Source of the DNA: Homalodisca vitripennis
Taxonomy: Eukaryota; Arthropoda; Insecta; Hemiptera; Cicadellidae
Assembly: GCF_021130785.1 (NCBI RefSeq)
Contig: NC_060214.1
Location: 44,437,001 to 44,501,000 of the forward strand
Direction of reading: 5' to 3'
Length of the DNA: 64,000 nt
Shown one piece after another: positions 49,018-59,825 of the stretch (position 1 is its first letter; each line of letters begins with the position of its first letter). Below the pieces are notes generated by a model. That model saw only the letters and a program-made list of their open reading frames with translations, did no database searches and was not told where the DNA came from. A program made the position numbers and the translations under genes.

Positions 49018-50451
49018 TCAGTGGAAGAGGTCAGATGGAGTTGTCCTCGATAGTAGATCCGGCACTACGTTGTCCTGGCCTTTCCTGTGGACTAGGCGGA
49101 AGTCGTAAGGTTGGAGTCTGAGAGCCCAGCGTGCCAATCGTCCAGTCGGATCTTTCAGATTGTTTAGCCAGAGTAGGCTATAGTGGTCGGTGACCACGGT
49201 GAACCTCGTACCTTCCACATATGGCCGAAACCTCTCAAACAGCCCCAGATCACCGCCAGACACTCTCTCTTTCCGTGGCTGAATACTTCTGTTCTTTGGC
49301 GAGTCAAAGTACGGCTAGCGTAGGCCACGACTCCTTCTCCATGTTCATACTCCTGGCTAAGTACCGCACCTATCCCAACGCCAGAAGCATCACAGGAAAT
49401 CGTGAAGGACTTAGCAAAATCTGGACAAGGACAATATCGGGGCTGTTATCAGGCAGGATTTTATGTCCTGGAATGCCTTATCTGCTTCTTCAAGTCCATT
49501 CAAACTTGGTATTTCTCCTGAGAAGTGACGTTAGCGGATGCATTCGAGGAGCGAAATTGGGTATTAAAACGGCGATACCAAGACGCCATGCCCGTAAATT
49601 GGTCTCACTTCCTTTTGATTCCGTGGGGTGGGAAATTTCCACAACCGCATTGATCTTATCGGGATCAAACCCTCAGTCCATCAACCACCGACGAGGTATC
49701 CCAAGTACTTAAGTTCTTCTCGACAGAACTTTGCACTTTCTCCCTATTAAGGGTGAGTTTGGCTGCTCGGATTCTCCTAAAGATTTCCGACAATATCCCA
49801 AGGTGCCGCCTCAAATGTAGATGTTTACTACTACAATATCGTCTAAGTAGACAAAAACGTTTGGGCTCGAGGTCGGGTCCCAAAACGGTGTCCACAAAAC
49901 GTTGCCACGTTGCGGGAGCCCCACACAGTCCAAAGGGGCATCGTCACAAATTGATAGAGGCCACGACCTGGGATCGCAAAAGCCGTCTTCTCCTTGGCTA
50001 GCTTCTTCCAGCTCTATCTGCCAATAGGCACTTTTGATAATCGAGACTTGACAAGAAATCGAGCATCTCTGAGTCGGTCCAGAATTGTGGTAAACTTATG
50101 GCAGGGGATAAGTATCCTTGCGGCTTACGGCGTTGACTGCCCCTAAAATCTACCACGAATCTCTTGCTACCATCAGGCTTGTCCAACAACATTACATTAT
50201 TGGCGGATGACCAAGCGCTTTGGGGACGGTTCAACGACTCCCAGCTGCAACATACGGTCCAACTCCTCATTTATCAATTTTTGGCGAGGTGGGGATACGT
50301 TATAATATCGTTGCTTGATGGGTTGCGCGTCTCCCGTGTCTATGACGTGCTTGACTACGATCAGTCCTACCTAACGTAGATGGTTCATTTTTAAAGTGCT
50401 CTTCTAGTAGGTCCTTGAAGTCTTCCTCGTTCTTTCGGGGTCAAGTGGTCT
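49018..50451 (-). pseudogene. Gypsy reverse transcriptase-RNaseH (broken)
   Basis: Copies element RNA into DNA and removes the RNA strand. Reading leftward from 50,451, I see an RT fingers block (VMLLDKPDGSKRFVVDFR, from 50,190) and the catalytic box YLDD at 49,838-49,849. RNaseH follows with FRPYVEGTRFTVVTDHYSLL and ends in DNVVPDLLSR (49,018-49,263). The order and motifs fit Gypsy pol. Frames change at least five times, and the YLDD box sits in a different frame from the longest local open frame. Counts of true mutations are uncertain because the LTR pair shows the same kind of one-base gaps. Confidence 0.9.
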
Positions 50452-50958
50452 TCAGACGTAAATCCCTTCAATAGCGCTACATAGGAACGGCGTCTCCCTT
50501 GGAGCAAACTCCCATCTTCGATTACGCATATCAGCTACTATGTGCATGCGCTCCCAAAAATCGATGCCCAATATCAAAGATTGCTGCAATGATGGAACAA
50601 CACATACACTCAAGTTCTCGGTTCTACCCCTTAGAGAGATGGGCAGATCTACAAATCCCTTGACCTCGTGTCTGTTAGAGTCAGCAGTCTCTATAAAACG
50701 TCCAGAAGCAGTCTTAAGGCGCGTAGGGAACTTTTCCAAAATCCAAAATCCTTTTTCTCCAAGAAACGTTTGAGAAGCACCGGAGTCTAAAAGTGCAATA
50801 ATCTCTCGACCAAACACTCTAACTTTTAAATACGGTCTAGGGTCTGACTGAAAGGTATGCAAAAGGTAGTCTATAGTGGGGGAATTCTCGTTAGACTGGG
50901 AGGCAGGCATACTCACTGAGCTCCAGACTCCCATCCCTACTCGTTTTTTGGAGTACAT
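50452..50958 (-). CDS. Gypsy aspartic protease (retropepsin) frame
   Basis: Cuts the Gag-Pol polyprotein. The 168-codon open frame is uninterrupted. It holds the active-site triplet in ALLDSGASQTFLG and the later LILGIDFW block, the two hallmarks of retropepsins. It opens directly after a TAA and at an ATG, but the ATG is probably not the real start. The Gag frame overlaps it, ends at TAG 50,937-50,939, and lies +1 to it, with an A_AAA_AAC heptamer at 50,943-50,949. Synthesis by -1 frameshifting from Gag is therefore likely. Downstream RT continues after a shift near 50,450. Confidence 0.85.
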   Translation of the reverse strand: MYSKKRVGMGVWSSVSMPASQSNENSPTIDYLLHTFQSDPRPYLKVRVFGREIIALLDSGASQTFLGEKGFWILEKFPTRLKTASGRFIETADSNRHEVKGFVDLPISLRGRTENLSVCVVPSLQQSLILGIDFWERMHIVADMRNRRWEFAPRETPFLCSAIEGIYV

Positions 50959-52646
50959 TTAGGGCACTCTCGTTTCAAAATGTTGTCCTTGCCACAGCCA
51001 AAACAGAACTTCTTCTTGGTCTTGGCGACAAAATCGGAAACGATGGCCTTTCTCTCCACAATTCCAACAAGATACCTCTCCGCGATCATTGTCGTGGTGA
51101 TGCCTTGATGTCAGCTACTCGTCCTTGGGTGATTACTCTGCGACGACTTGGATCTTGATAGGCGAGGTCCGGTTCAAGCGTTACCTCACTTCGTTGAGAT
51201 CTGTTTCTCGTCATGCTTAAACCGTCCAGCTTCAGCTCGACGTCCCATGGATCGAAGTTGATCTAGAGTTTGGATGCTAAATAATGCCAATCTGTCCTGC
51301 AACTGCGGATGGAGGTTGTAGTAGATCTGGGCCAGACGAGTACTCTCGGGAACGGGGGACAGCAAGTCTGCCATACAGGCCTTCCACAGGCCGCGATGTA
51401 GAGGTCCAAGGGTTCGTTGTCTCCTTGTACTCTATTGAATATCTCCTGATGAAGCCGTAGGTCGTAATCAGCAGGTTGAAAGACTTCTCCGCAGTTCCTT
51501 CGTTAGTTGATGCCATGACCGGATCCTGTTAGCGGCTGCACGATACCATACAAGCGCAGGGCCAGCAAAGAGATCGACAGCCGAGTCATAAAGTTGTTGG
51601 TGAGTTACTCCTCGGGCTCGACGAAGTTCCCTCGACCCTTTCCAAGAAGGCTGCGATGCTAGGACCAGAGTTGTCGAATTTCAGGCCCCACTTATACACA
51701 GGTACATATCTGGGGCGTGAGCCTTCTCTTTTGTCTTCTAAATATCGCAGATCGTCTTGGCGGGGCCAGTCTTGAACAACTCTTCCCCATCGAAGAATGA
51801 TTTTCCTGCTTCTTCCGGTCTTCTTGAAGCCTCCACTCTTCTTTTTGCCATCTACTCTCTTGGTGTTGTCTCTCTTCTTGTAGTCTTCTTTCTTCTTGCT
51901 TCCACTTCTCTTCCTGTTTTCTTCGTTCCTCTTGAAGCTTCATCTCTTCCTGGCGAAATCCAGTTATCTTGCTGTCTTTTCAAATGTTGTAGCTGCATCT
52001 CGTCTTGACGTTCTCTTTCTCTTCCAAGTCTTCCTTCCTCTTCATGTGTTCTTTCCTCTTCTGGTGAAACGACTCAGACCAGAAAATTCTAGAGCTTTCC
52101 GTGGGGACAAAGAGAGGATCCGTCCGCTTATCTGAATCTGGCTGGGGTTGTGGATTCCCAGCTGATAGAGTCTTGTTGTCAGGAGAATCCACCTTAGCCG
52201 CAGACTTAGAGTCCTTGAACGAGTCCAACAATCCCTTGCATTTACCAACCAAGCACTGCTTGGTCTGCTCATGATCATCATCCGCCGTCGCACCTACTGG
52301 GGACCCTATCAGCTCGGAAGTATAAATGCCACAGGCGTGCAACAACACGATGATACTCATTATCATTGTAATTCCCCTCATAATCACTCACAAGTGCTGA
52401 TAAATCCTGGTACTTTGCCTCACACTCCTCTAGTTCTGTATCTGTATCCAAAGAATTAACTACAGCCTCCTCTATTGGCGTATTCGACGCTAAAATCTGA
52501 GAAAGTCGTTTTCTCAAATCTCCGGCTGTACCTCCAGAGGGAAAATTCCTAATCTTCAGCTCATAGTAAATTTCTGTTTTACGCAGGTGATAGGCACTCA
52601 TATTTAGATAAGATACCAAATTCAAAAGTGGAACAGAAATACTCAT
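50937..52646 (-). pseudogene. Gypsy Gag (broken)
   Basis: Would build the particle and bind element RNA. From the right: an N-terminal helical part (ATG 52,646, or the later Met at 52,601 before SAYHLRKTEIYYELKIR), an acidic linker, and a long Glu/Gln/Arg-rich coiled coil (51,692-51,943). Next come a capsid-like C-terminal block (51,186-51,374, IYYNLHPQLQDRLAL) and two zinc knuckles. Knuckle 1 is CWNCGEKGHRFRFC (C-x2-C-x4-H-x4-C). Knuckle 2, FCFGCGKDNILKRECPKC, lies one frame away. The end at TAG 50,937 follows knuckle 2. At least five shifts separate these parts. Confidence 0.87.
50943..50949 (-). promoter_or_regulatory. Candidate -1 ribosomal frameshift site
   Basis: In the Gag frame the codons read CCA AAA AAC GAG TAG, giving the heptamer A_AAA_AAC in correct register, two codons before the stop. 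The -1 frame is the protease frame. Nine bases downstream, TGGGAG can pair with CTCCCA (about 25-base loop), a possible stimulator stem. The heptamer type is well known from retroviral gag-pro junctions; use here is inferred. Confidence 0.6.
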
Positions 52647-53066
52647 AAGTTTCCCAACTCAAAAATATAAACACCCTTAGAAGGTCACAAAACCAACATG
52701 AGCGTATAAAATTAAAATTTCGAAAGAGTACGCTCAATAAGTGTCACAACAACAATAAATAGAGATTATGTTGTCCAAATAAACTACAACAATGACCAAA
52801 ACACAGAATTCAAAGCAAATGTCAGAATTATTCCATAACTGAAAAGGAGAAATAAGTTTGTTTGATATTTAGGTTTTTGTACTTTGTTTTGTTAAGGAAA
52901 TGTGAATAACTACTTATTCCAAGCAACACTAATGCAAACCGATCATATAAGCAGCAACAGTTCAAGTTCATAAAAATAGTTAATATTTACAAAAACACAA
53001 GTATGAAGGACAAATAAAAAATGTACAGTTATAACTATTACTTCAGATAATACCAAATAAATCCAG
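52647..53066 (-). other. Gypsy untranslated leader
   Basis: About 420 AT-rich bases between primer site and Gag start, with no open frame of note. Confidence 0.5.
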
Positions 53067-53086
53067 GCCCCACGTTGGCAGTGCCA
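53067..53086 (-). other. Primer binding site-like sequence
   Basis: In element sense TGGCACTGCCAACGTGGGGC. It differs by a few bases from the tRNA-Lys-type site of Drosophila gypsy as I recall it (TGGCGCCCAACGTGGGGC). It lies 3 bases inside the LTR end proposed at 53,090. Confidence 0.6.
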
Positions 53087-53089
53087 TTT

Positions 53090-55833
53090 TGCAACGTCCT
53101 CCCCTAGGGGAATTGTGCAAATGTCCGGTATCACTCAGTGGAGAAAGGGGGTGGTCCTTGACAGCGCGCCGTAAGGGTAAAGGGTAACCTACGATTAGTA
53201 CTTCTTCTTTTTCTTTAAGGTTGCTCGGTGAGGGAAAGGGCGCCACCTTGTTGTAGGACAGGTAACAGGCAGGGCTCCAACAAGGAAACAGTACCCCTGC
53301 TCCAAGGAAAGTACCAATCCGGCTCCCTACTACCATACACTAAAACTATTTTTTTTTTTGTCAACCAGGCCTTTGGACTACACAGATAGTTGTATTGAAA
53401 TATTCTGAATATAAGGTTAAATATAGACCCCTAATACTTATGCGAGGTTATCTAAATCCAGTTACTAGGACTGAACAAAAGAAACAAAAACACTCAAATG
53501 TTTGCAATTAAACTAATTATTTATGTGCAGGAATTGTATGACATTATCACAAGTAATCCAGCCTTACAGTAAGTAAATGCTTTTAGACAGAAAATAATTA
53601 ACAATAAATATAGCGAAGATACAATGTTACCACTTATTAGAGAGAATTACAAATGGCTAAATGAACTCTATTTATGGTAGGGAGCGCTCCACTTCCTCAA
53701 AACAACATGCAACATACATAAATAAATGCAATAAACACATGCAATAAATGGCCTAGACATGTAAATAATAGACGACACAAGTAAATATACTAAAGATACA
53801 CTATAATGCACTAAGGTGTGCAGTTAACGTCTGGAGGGTAGCGTTGAACCAAATTTTAAGGGCTCCTTCCACAATACAAAGGCTCCTGGGCCAGAATTAG
53901 ACATCAGTCCGCGTCCGACTCACTAATCCATAAGAAGAGCACTCTGTGAAATAATCCAAGTCTGTACTCACCAACTGGGAGTCACAACACAAAAAGGCCT
54001 ACTACGTCCGGTCCAGACCGTGGCGCGGAAGAGCGCGGCGCGGCGCGAGCGGATCCGCGGTGCGGTAGTGGTAGGTGTAAGGCGGCACGGCTAGGAGCAG
54101 ATCCCAGTGTCAGGGTAGTGCAAGCTGGGAGTACCCACTAGCGGCTCGGCAATAAGTCCACCAGGCTCCGGGCGCAGTCCAGAAGTGTACCAGGACAAAA
54201 TCCCCCAAAAAAAGCCCTTGAACACATTCACTCCAAAATAGTTATGGTCCCAGCAAGCATCGATATATATATATCATATAATTGGTTAATTAAATTACTA
54301 AAATTAACATACTTAAATTACCTGATTAATATTTTAAACCAACAGAGAATATCAGATAACAACAGTTATCTCCGAAATAAATTCAAGTTTCCTTTGTTAT
54401 AGAATAGTGAGATCATATCAATTTATACAACTTATCTGTGCCATATTTATATTTTAATAGCAAAATTTAAATTTTGTCATCAAATTTATTAGGAATTTTA
54501 AGTAAGCAACATCTATTCTCAGTAGCAATTGAAATGGACATTTAAATACAAATGAAAAACAACAATGAAACATTTAAAATAAACACATAAGGTTTTCGTT
54601 AGTTTTGAAGCAAAAGAAAACATTATGCCAGAATTTATATTCAGCTGATTAAGCAACAATACTCCTCTAGGTAATTGATAATGAATCTACCTGTATTTAT
54701 GCAATTTCTGGCCATAAAATCATGAGAATTGTAAGCTTGATTGTTAATATCAAAGGCTAAACACTGTAGAAAATAATAAACATAAATAAATAGAGTACCC
54801 TACATGTACATAGTATGATTTAACATAATAGGCAGTATAATAACAAAATTGCATTTATAAATTCAATGTGATATCAAAGACTAATTATTAATAGCTTGAG
54901 GTAATAATTTACCTTGACTTTTATTACAAATAAACATTGATACATTAAGAAGAAACGTTGAAACTATTGTATCGTACTAACATGAAACTGTGACACATTA
55001 AATTAGGACTATAAACGGTATTTTACTAAATATATGTCAATCATGGTTGTATTTTATGCGACTTGTATGTTATTTCCATAATTAAATACTTACTTTACGA
55101 TAAAAAGAGATTAATTTTCTTCGATTAAAACATTTAAAACATGGCAGTTATATCAGTGCAAGTTGTGACATTAATTTTCAACATATGTACTATTTATAAG
55201 TTTACCTCTTTCTCTTAGAAATGTTGTCAACATAGTTAGCGTAATTGGTTTTGAAAACAAATACTTTAAACAAATTATTAGGTAAGATTATTAACTATTA
55301 AAAGTAAATGCCACGTTTTAGCTTTACACGTTCAATTCAAACCCTAACAGTTTTTTCCAAAGGCTCAGTTGAGTGATTCTATAATGTTGAGTAGTGTTTT
55401 AAACTTTTAAAATTAGTATATTAAATTCACGTAAGAGTGACGAGAACTAAGGAAAATATATGGTAGTAGTTCACCTTGGCCAATTTATTAGTCGGCTCCC
55501 GAAAATCCAGCGAAGCTGAAGGGCTCGTAGACACACACAGCACCGACGCAATCCAGTCACTCGCAAGCTTCCTCACTAATCAATCCACCAGCTGTTTGTT
55601 ATCAGTTCACCTGCCGCAGCGTGTCGTCCGGTCGTGCGGTGAACAGTCCACCGGAGATAAAAGGTTACTCAATGGGCTATTCTTTTATGCAGAACAGGCA
55701 AGAGTGACGTACGGGCATTGGTATAATTGGTACAATGTCGGCGCGCTACGACATTGATGAATTGAAATTTATATAATGTAGAGTGATCAGTTTTCTACAT
55801 TATTTATACCATAACTCACCATGAACTGCAACA
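53090..55833 (-). repeat. 5' LTR (2.7 kb)
   Basis: In element sense it starts TGTTGCAGTTCATGGTGAG and ends ...GTTGCA just before the primer site. From 53,131 on it matches 44,947-47,681 along its length; the first 41 bases on the plus strand have no counterpart in the other copy. Most differences that I see are one-base gaps in runs. No coding frame is conserved. Confidence 0.92.
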
Positions 55834-57029
55834 CGTCACATTAGGCATACAGTACGTTTATTACTGTAGCAAGGACGTTATAGTTTATATCGAGATTTAC
55901 AATAATAACGTAAGTATACACCATTAAATAACACATTCATCCACAACATATTTGTAATACAGTTACACAATCTCTTAATGAACTCATTAAAGAAAGTTGG
56001 CAGCATGTTTAGTTGGAGCTTTGACATAGAATTAAGCTACTTTCTTTTAGAGTCAAGTAAGCACAAAATTTACTTTATAAGATAATTATATAATCATTGA
56101 AACTTTAAATAAACTGCAATGATCTAACATCAAATTTTTAATGCTCGGCAGGACATAAACACAATTAATTAAATATTTTACAATATCCCAAAAAAAGTTG
56201 TTTTTATTAGCAGTACAGATACAATCAGTGTCACTTTAGGAAAATGTGTTAAAACTCTAGAAATTAATAAATCTATTTTAGAAATATAAACCAACTTAAA
56301 TGATTGCATTAATTATTTCTAGTAATAAACATTAGTATTTTTGCACAGTAATTTTTAGGCTCGATGTGACCTCGGGGCGTAAAAGTATTTCCCTTGATGG
56401 AAATAGATTCCACATCTGTTCATTGGCCAATGCGAACATTATAGGCTTTTCACGAGTGACAAAATAAGGAAATTACAAGTAGAAGAAAAACCTAACTGCT
56501 GTTGAATGACGGAGTTGACATTTGTATACATGTTGAGAGTGTACTCTACTTCAATAATGGTACATGCTGAAATCCTAAATGGTAATCAACTTAGACCATT
56601 ACTTCGAATTTCCATGCTGCATTAAAGAGCCTAAGTTTTTAATTACAATTAATTTTAGAATATTTGTCTTTTTCAGATGTATTCAAATAACAACATTGAC
56701 ATGCTATAGGAAAACAGTGCTCTGTGAGCAGCAATACTTTAGGTAATCAAAACATGACAAATTGTAAACATTTTTATGGTTTGATAACATTATAATGCTA
56801 CTGTTTACTGTAATGATACAAGTACGTTATAAATCACATTTTTAATAATTCTACAATTAATAAATTAAGGCGGTAATAAAATAAACACAGTGCAAATAAA
56901 TATAAGTGAAAAATATTATCTGTTATTCGTTAGCTAAACTATTATTCAAGGAGGTGAAATATTTATTTTAGGTCTGCGTAACTCTCCGTCTATCCACACG
57001 ATATCTGGGGAGTGACCTATTGAGTTTTA

Positions 57030-57110
57030 ATTTTGCATTTATATTCATTACTATATAGGCAATCCCGAATTCGTTTATATTCATGCCACTCCGTGGAATT
57101 AAGATTAGCA
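57030..57110 (+). repeat. Block 'M', copy 3 (weak)
   Basis: CATTACTATATAGGCAAT followed by a CATGCCACTCCGTGG block aligns with 32,200-32,260. It is more diverged than the other two copies. Confidence 0.35.
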
Positions 57111-57249
57111 TTAGCGGATATATGGTTACGTACGCCTTATGAGTTAATAGCAAACGAGAAAATATCAAAATGAATAAATTAGCAAAATACATGAGCACAA
57201 GTATGACATAGTCACTTATATAGCCTGACTAATATAAAACATAACCCAA

Positions 57250-57640
57250 TAGGGATCACTTCTGGCTGGTTTGTACCTTCCAGTTAAACCCACCACTGGG
57301 CACAGAAAAAACCGATGTGTCACTTAAATCTGGGAAATTTTATGGATGTCTAGGAGCGGCACATCACTAATAAATGTCGGCAAATGTCGATTCTGGAGTT
57401 CGTGGGCAATTCGCTAGATCTAGTCTACTGCGGGATATGGCTGTTGTGGGGTTTGTTCCCTAACTTCAGCGGTTCTTGATAGCCTCAAAAAGGATTAGCC
57501 TCCCCTGCCTACTGCGACTGGAGAGGCTGGTTCAGAGCTCGCCTCCCCTTCTTCCGGGGAGACATGACTTTGAGATGTAGTGCCCTAATTCTTCCTCATT
57601 GATCTTGATACGAGGCAGCCCCTACTCCCTAAACTTACCC
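57250..57640 (+). repeat. Dispersed repeat 'Y', copy 2
   Basis: Aligns with 16,380-16,780. It is less AT-rich than its surroundings, with no surviving frame. A short duplicate TTTATGGATGAT lies beyond it at 57,770-57,799. Confidence 0.6.
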
Positions 57641-58794
57641 ATCCTGAATATCCTGTCACTTAGAATGCAGCGCAAGGGTTCTTACAGGACTAAGTGCAAT
57701 GTATAAGCTTCTTGTCCTAAGAGAACTATATAAATATATATAAGAGGCTGGAGGATATAAGAATGTCTTTTATGGATGATAAAATGTGTTTATGGATGAT
57801 GTACTATCAGTCTGTACGGTAAACATCTCAAGTATGAAATGAGCTACAGGTTTGAAACTGTCAGAGAAGTCTGTCATGTGACATGGTTATACTTCTCTAC
57901 TGTACATTAAAGTAACAACAGTTTTCTGTATCCGATTTTAGACCTAAACTGTTGATTTATGTACTTTATTATTCGGATAGTTCTAGCATTATGTATAAAT
58001 TATGATGCCCTTCATACATTCTGAGGCACACACAACGACACTTTTATTTTAATACACGAATTATGTAAAGAGTTTAGACTCCACTGTAGTATACAATATC
58101 CTTGAATTTTTTAAGGGATACCTAGCTATATAATAATACAAAACAGGATACCTGATAATGTCCTGGTTCTCCATAATGGAATAGGTTAGCTAGGCAGAAT
58201 TACTTTATAATGGCAATGACTTCGTGAATTTCTAGATATTTCGAAAATTTTCTTTCTCATAAATATATTAATTAATAGGAATAAAATGACTCATACTAAT
58301 GCTGCAGACATTCTTTTCAATTTCATTACCTAGTAACTAGGTTGCTTGACTTGCGTCCTAAAAATCAAGATTATGCTACAAGAAGACACGCTTGTTGAAA
58401 TTAACTAGATTTCTTACTCGCCACACCAAAGCGAGATTTATAACCTCTACTTTAATTTGTATGTCATATTAGTATAGTGGAAACCATAACAAATTAAGGA
58501 AAACAGTTTTAAAAGAGTATCCAGGAACACATTTTATGGTTGGTCCACTCTGTGCTAAATTAAAATCAATACGATAAAAGAATATATATATATATATTTA
58601 TAACCAGCTGTTACCTGTTGTTTCATAGGCAGTTTTCATAATGTGTCTTTAAACTACTAAGTAAAAGCATGTAAAATAAATCGTATTAGATTTTACAAAA
58701 GTAAATAGGCATATCAGAGATTAACCTGACTGCTGAATCATCAATGTTTTGTGCGTGTGCTAATATTTCTGGTTCAAATTAATTATATTCACTA

Positions 58795-59250
58795 AGTCCA
58801 ATCTGAAACAGCCTTGATAACCTAGGCAAGAAAGATAAACATGCAAAGGTTTCTGAAACCTAATTCGGTTCAAAAGCGTTTGCGTGTAACTTTTCATATA
58901 CATCTGGTCTAGGATATATCCAGTAACATATTAGAGTTTTCCTTAAAGTTCGGAAAAGAAAAATTATAAACAAACTTAAGACTAAGGAGTTTACTTCGGT
59001 TATAAGTTTTGCTGAGTTACAACCGTTTAAAATAATTTACGGTGCCTTAATTTAGTTTGATTTATTCCAATGAATAAACAATATACATTAATAACTCTCA
59101 AACATGTACTTTGGTAAAAAGTATATACTTTCTGCTCTTATAATCTAACTTTCTACCTTCAATATTTCCAGTGAAATAGTCGAGATTGCCTTGTTGTCCT
59201 AACGAAGAATCAAACATACAGTACACAAGTCGGACTGAGAAGTATTTACG
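58795..59250 (+). repeat. 'S' units, copies 4 and 5
   Basis: Counterparts of 23,531-23,965 within segment B, with the same ordered blocks, for example ATATCCAGTAACAT (58,916) and ATTTCCAGTGAAAT (59,163). Confidence 0.55.
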
Positions 59251-59825
59251 GCCTAACGGGAAATCCTAACGACTTCCTTTCTACTTTGCAGTATAAACAG
59301 GAAATCCATGTTAAGTTCATGGAAAATTCTACAAAAACGTTAATTTTGAAGTCTTGTTGTCATTTAGACAGCGGTTTGGGAAATAATGAATCTTTCAGGG
59401 ATCTTATTACTTATTTCTCCGTGTTTTATAAGTAAATATTAAAATTCAATATTAAAATTTTAGTATTGGAGTATTTTGTGTGAAAACCCTCACCACCTTG
59501 ATCATTGGAGCACAAAATATCAAACTTTTGGTACTAAATTTTTATCTTAAAAACCCTAATAATAAGTCCTTTGTAATATCACGTATAAATTAAATATATT
59601 TGTCTGCCAGATATGTCTAACCATAGCTAAAGGTATCAACAGCTGTATACTATCAGTTAAATTTGGATTATAAAATATAAACAAAAAGTTTTTTTCTGGA
59701 ATACAAAATATTGCAGTAAACTTTTTTAATCTCTCTCTTTATATAGACTTGACTGGAATTTCAATTAGGATTTTATAAAAGAAGATTAGTCAAGTTGGTC
59801 GAGCCTTCTCAAGATTAGCCGCTAG

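Larger units (their letters stand above)
44947..55833 (-). mobile_element. Ty3/Gypsy LTR retrotransposon
   Basis: A 10.9-kb element read from right to left: 5' LTR (53,090-55,833), primer site, gag, protease, RT, RNaseH, integrase, then 3' LTR (44,947-47,681). Integrase after RNaseH is the Ty3/Gypsy order. No env-like frame fits between integrase and the 3' LTR, where only about 20 bases remain. The LTRs are nearly identical in text apart from many one-base gaps, which points to a young insertion. The coding part has stops and shifts. I found no clear target duplication: flanks are ATCAA on the left and CGTCA on the right. Confidence 0.93.
55920..59825 (+). repeat. Duplicated non-coding segment, copy B
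   Basis: Collinear with 21,590-24,500. Compared with copy A it carries about 1.1 kb extra (56,560-57,840) holding block M copy 3 and repeat Y copy 2. It starts within 90 bases of the Gypsy 5' LTR. No protein frame is shared with copy A. Confidence 0.75.

Noticed and set aside
49221..49712. 163-codon plus-strand frame
   Set aside because: Antisense shadow of the Gypsy RT-RNaseH region.
44947..55833. Endogenous retrovirus with env
   Set aside because: Integrase runs to within about 20 bases of the 3' LTR, leaving no room for env.
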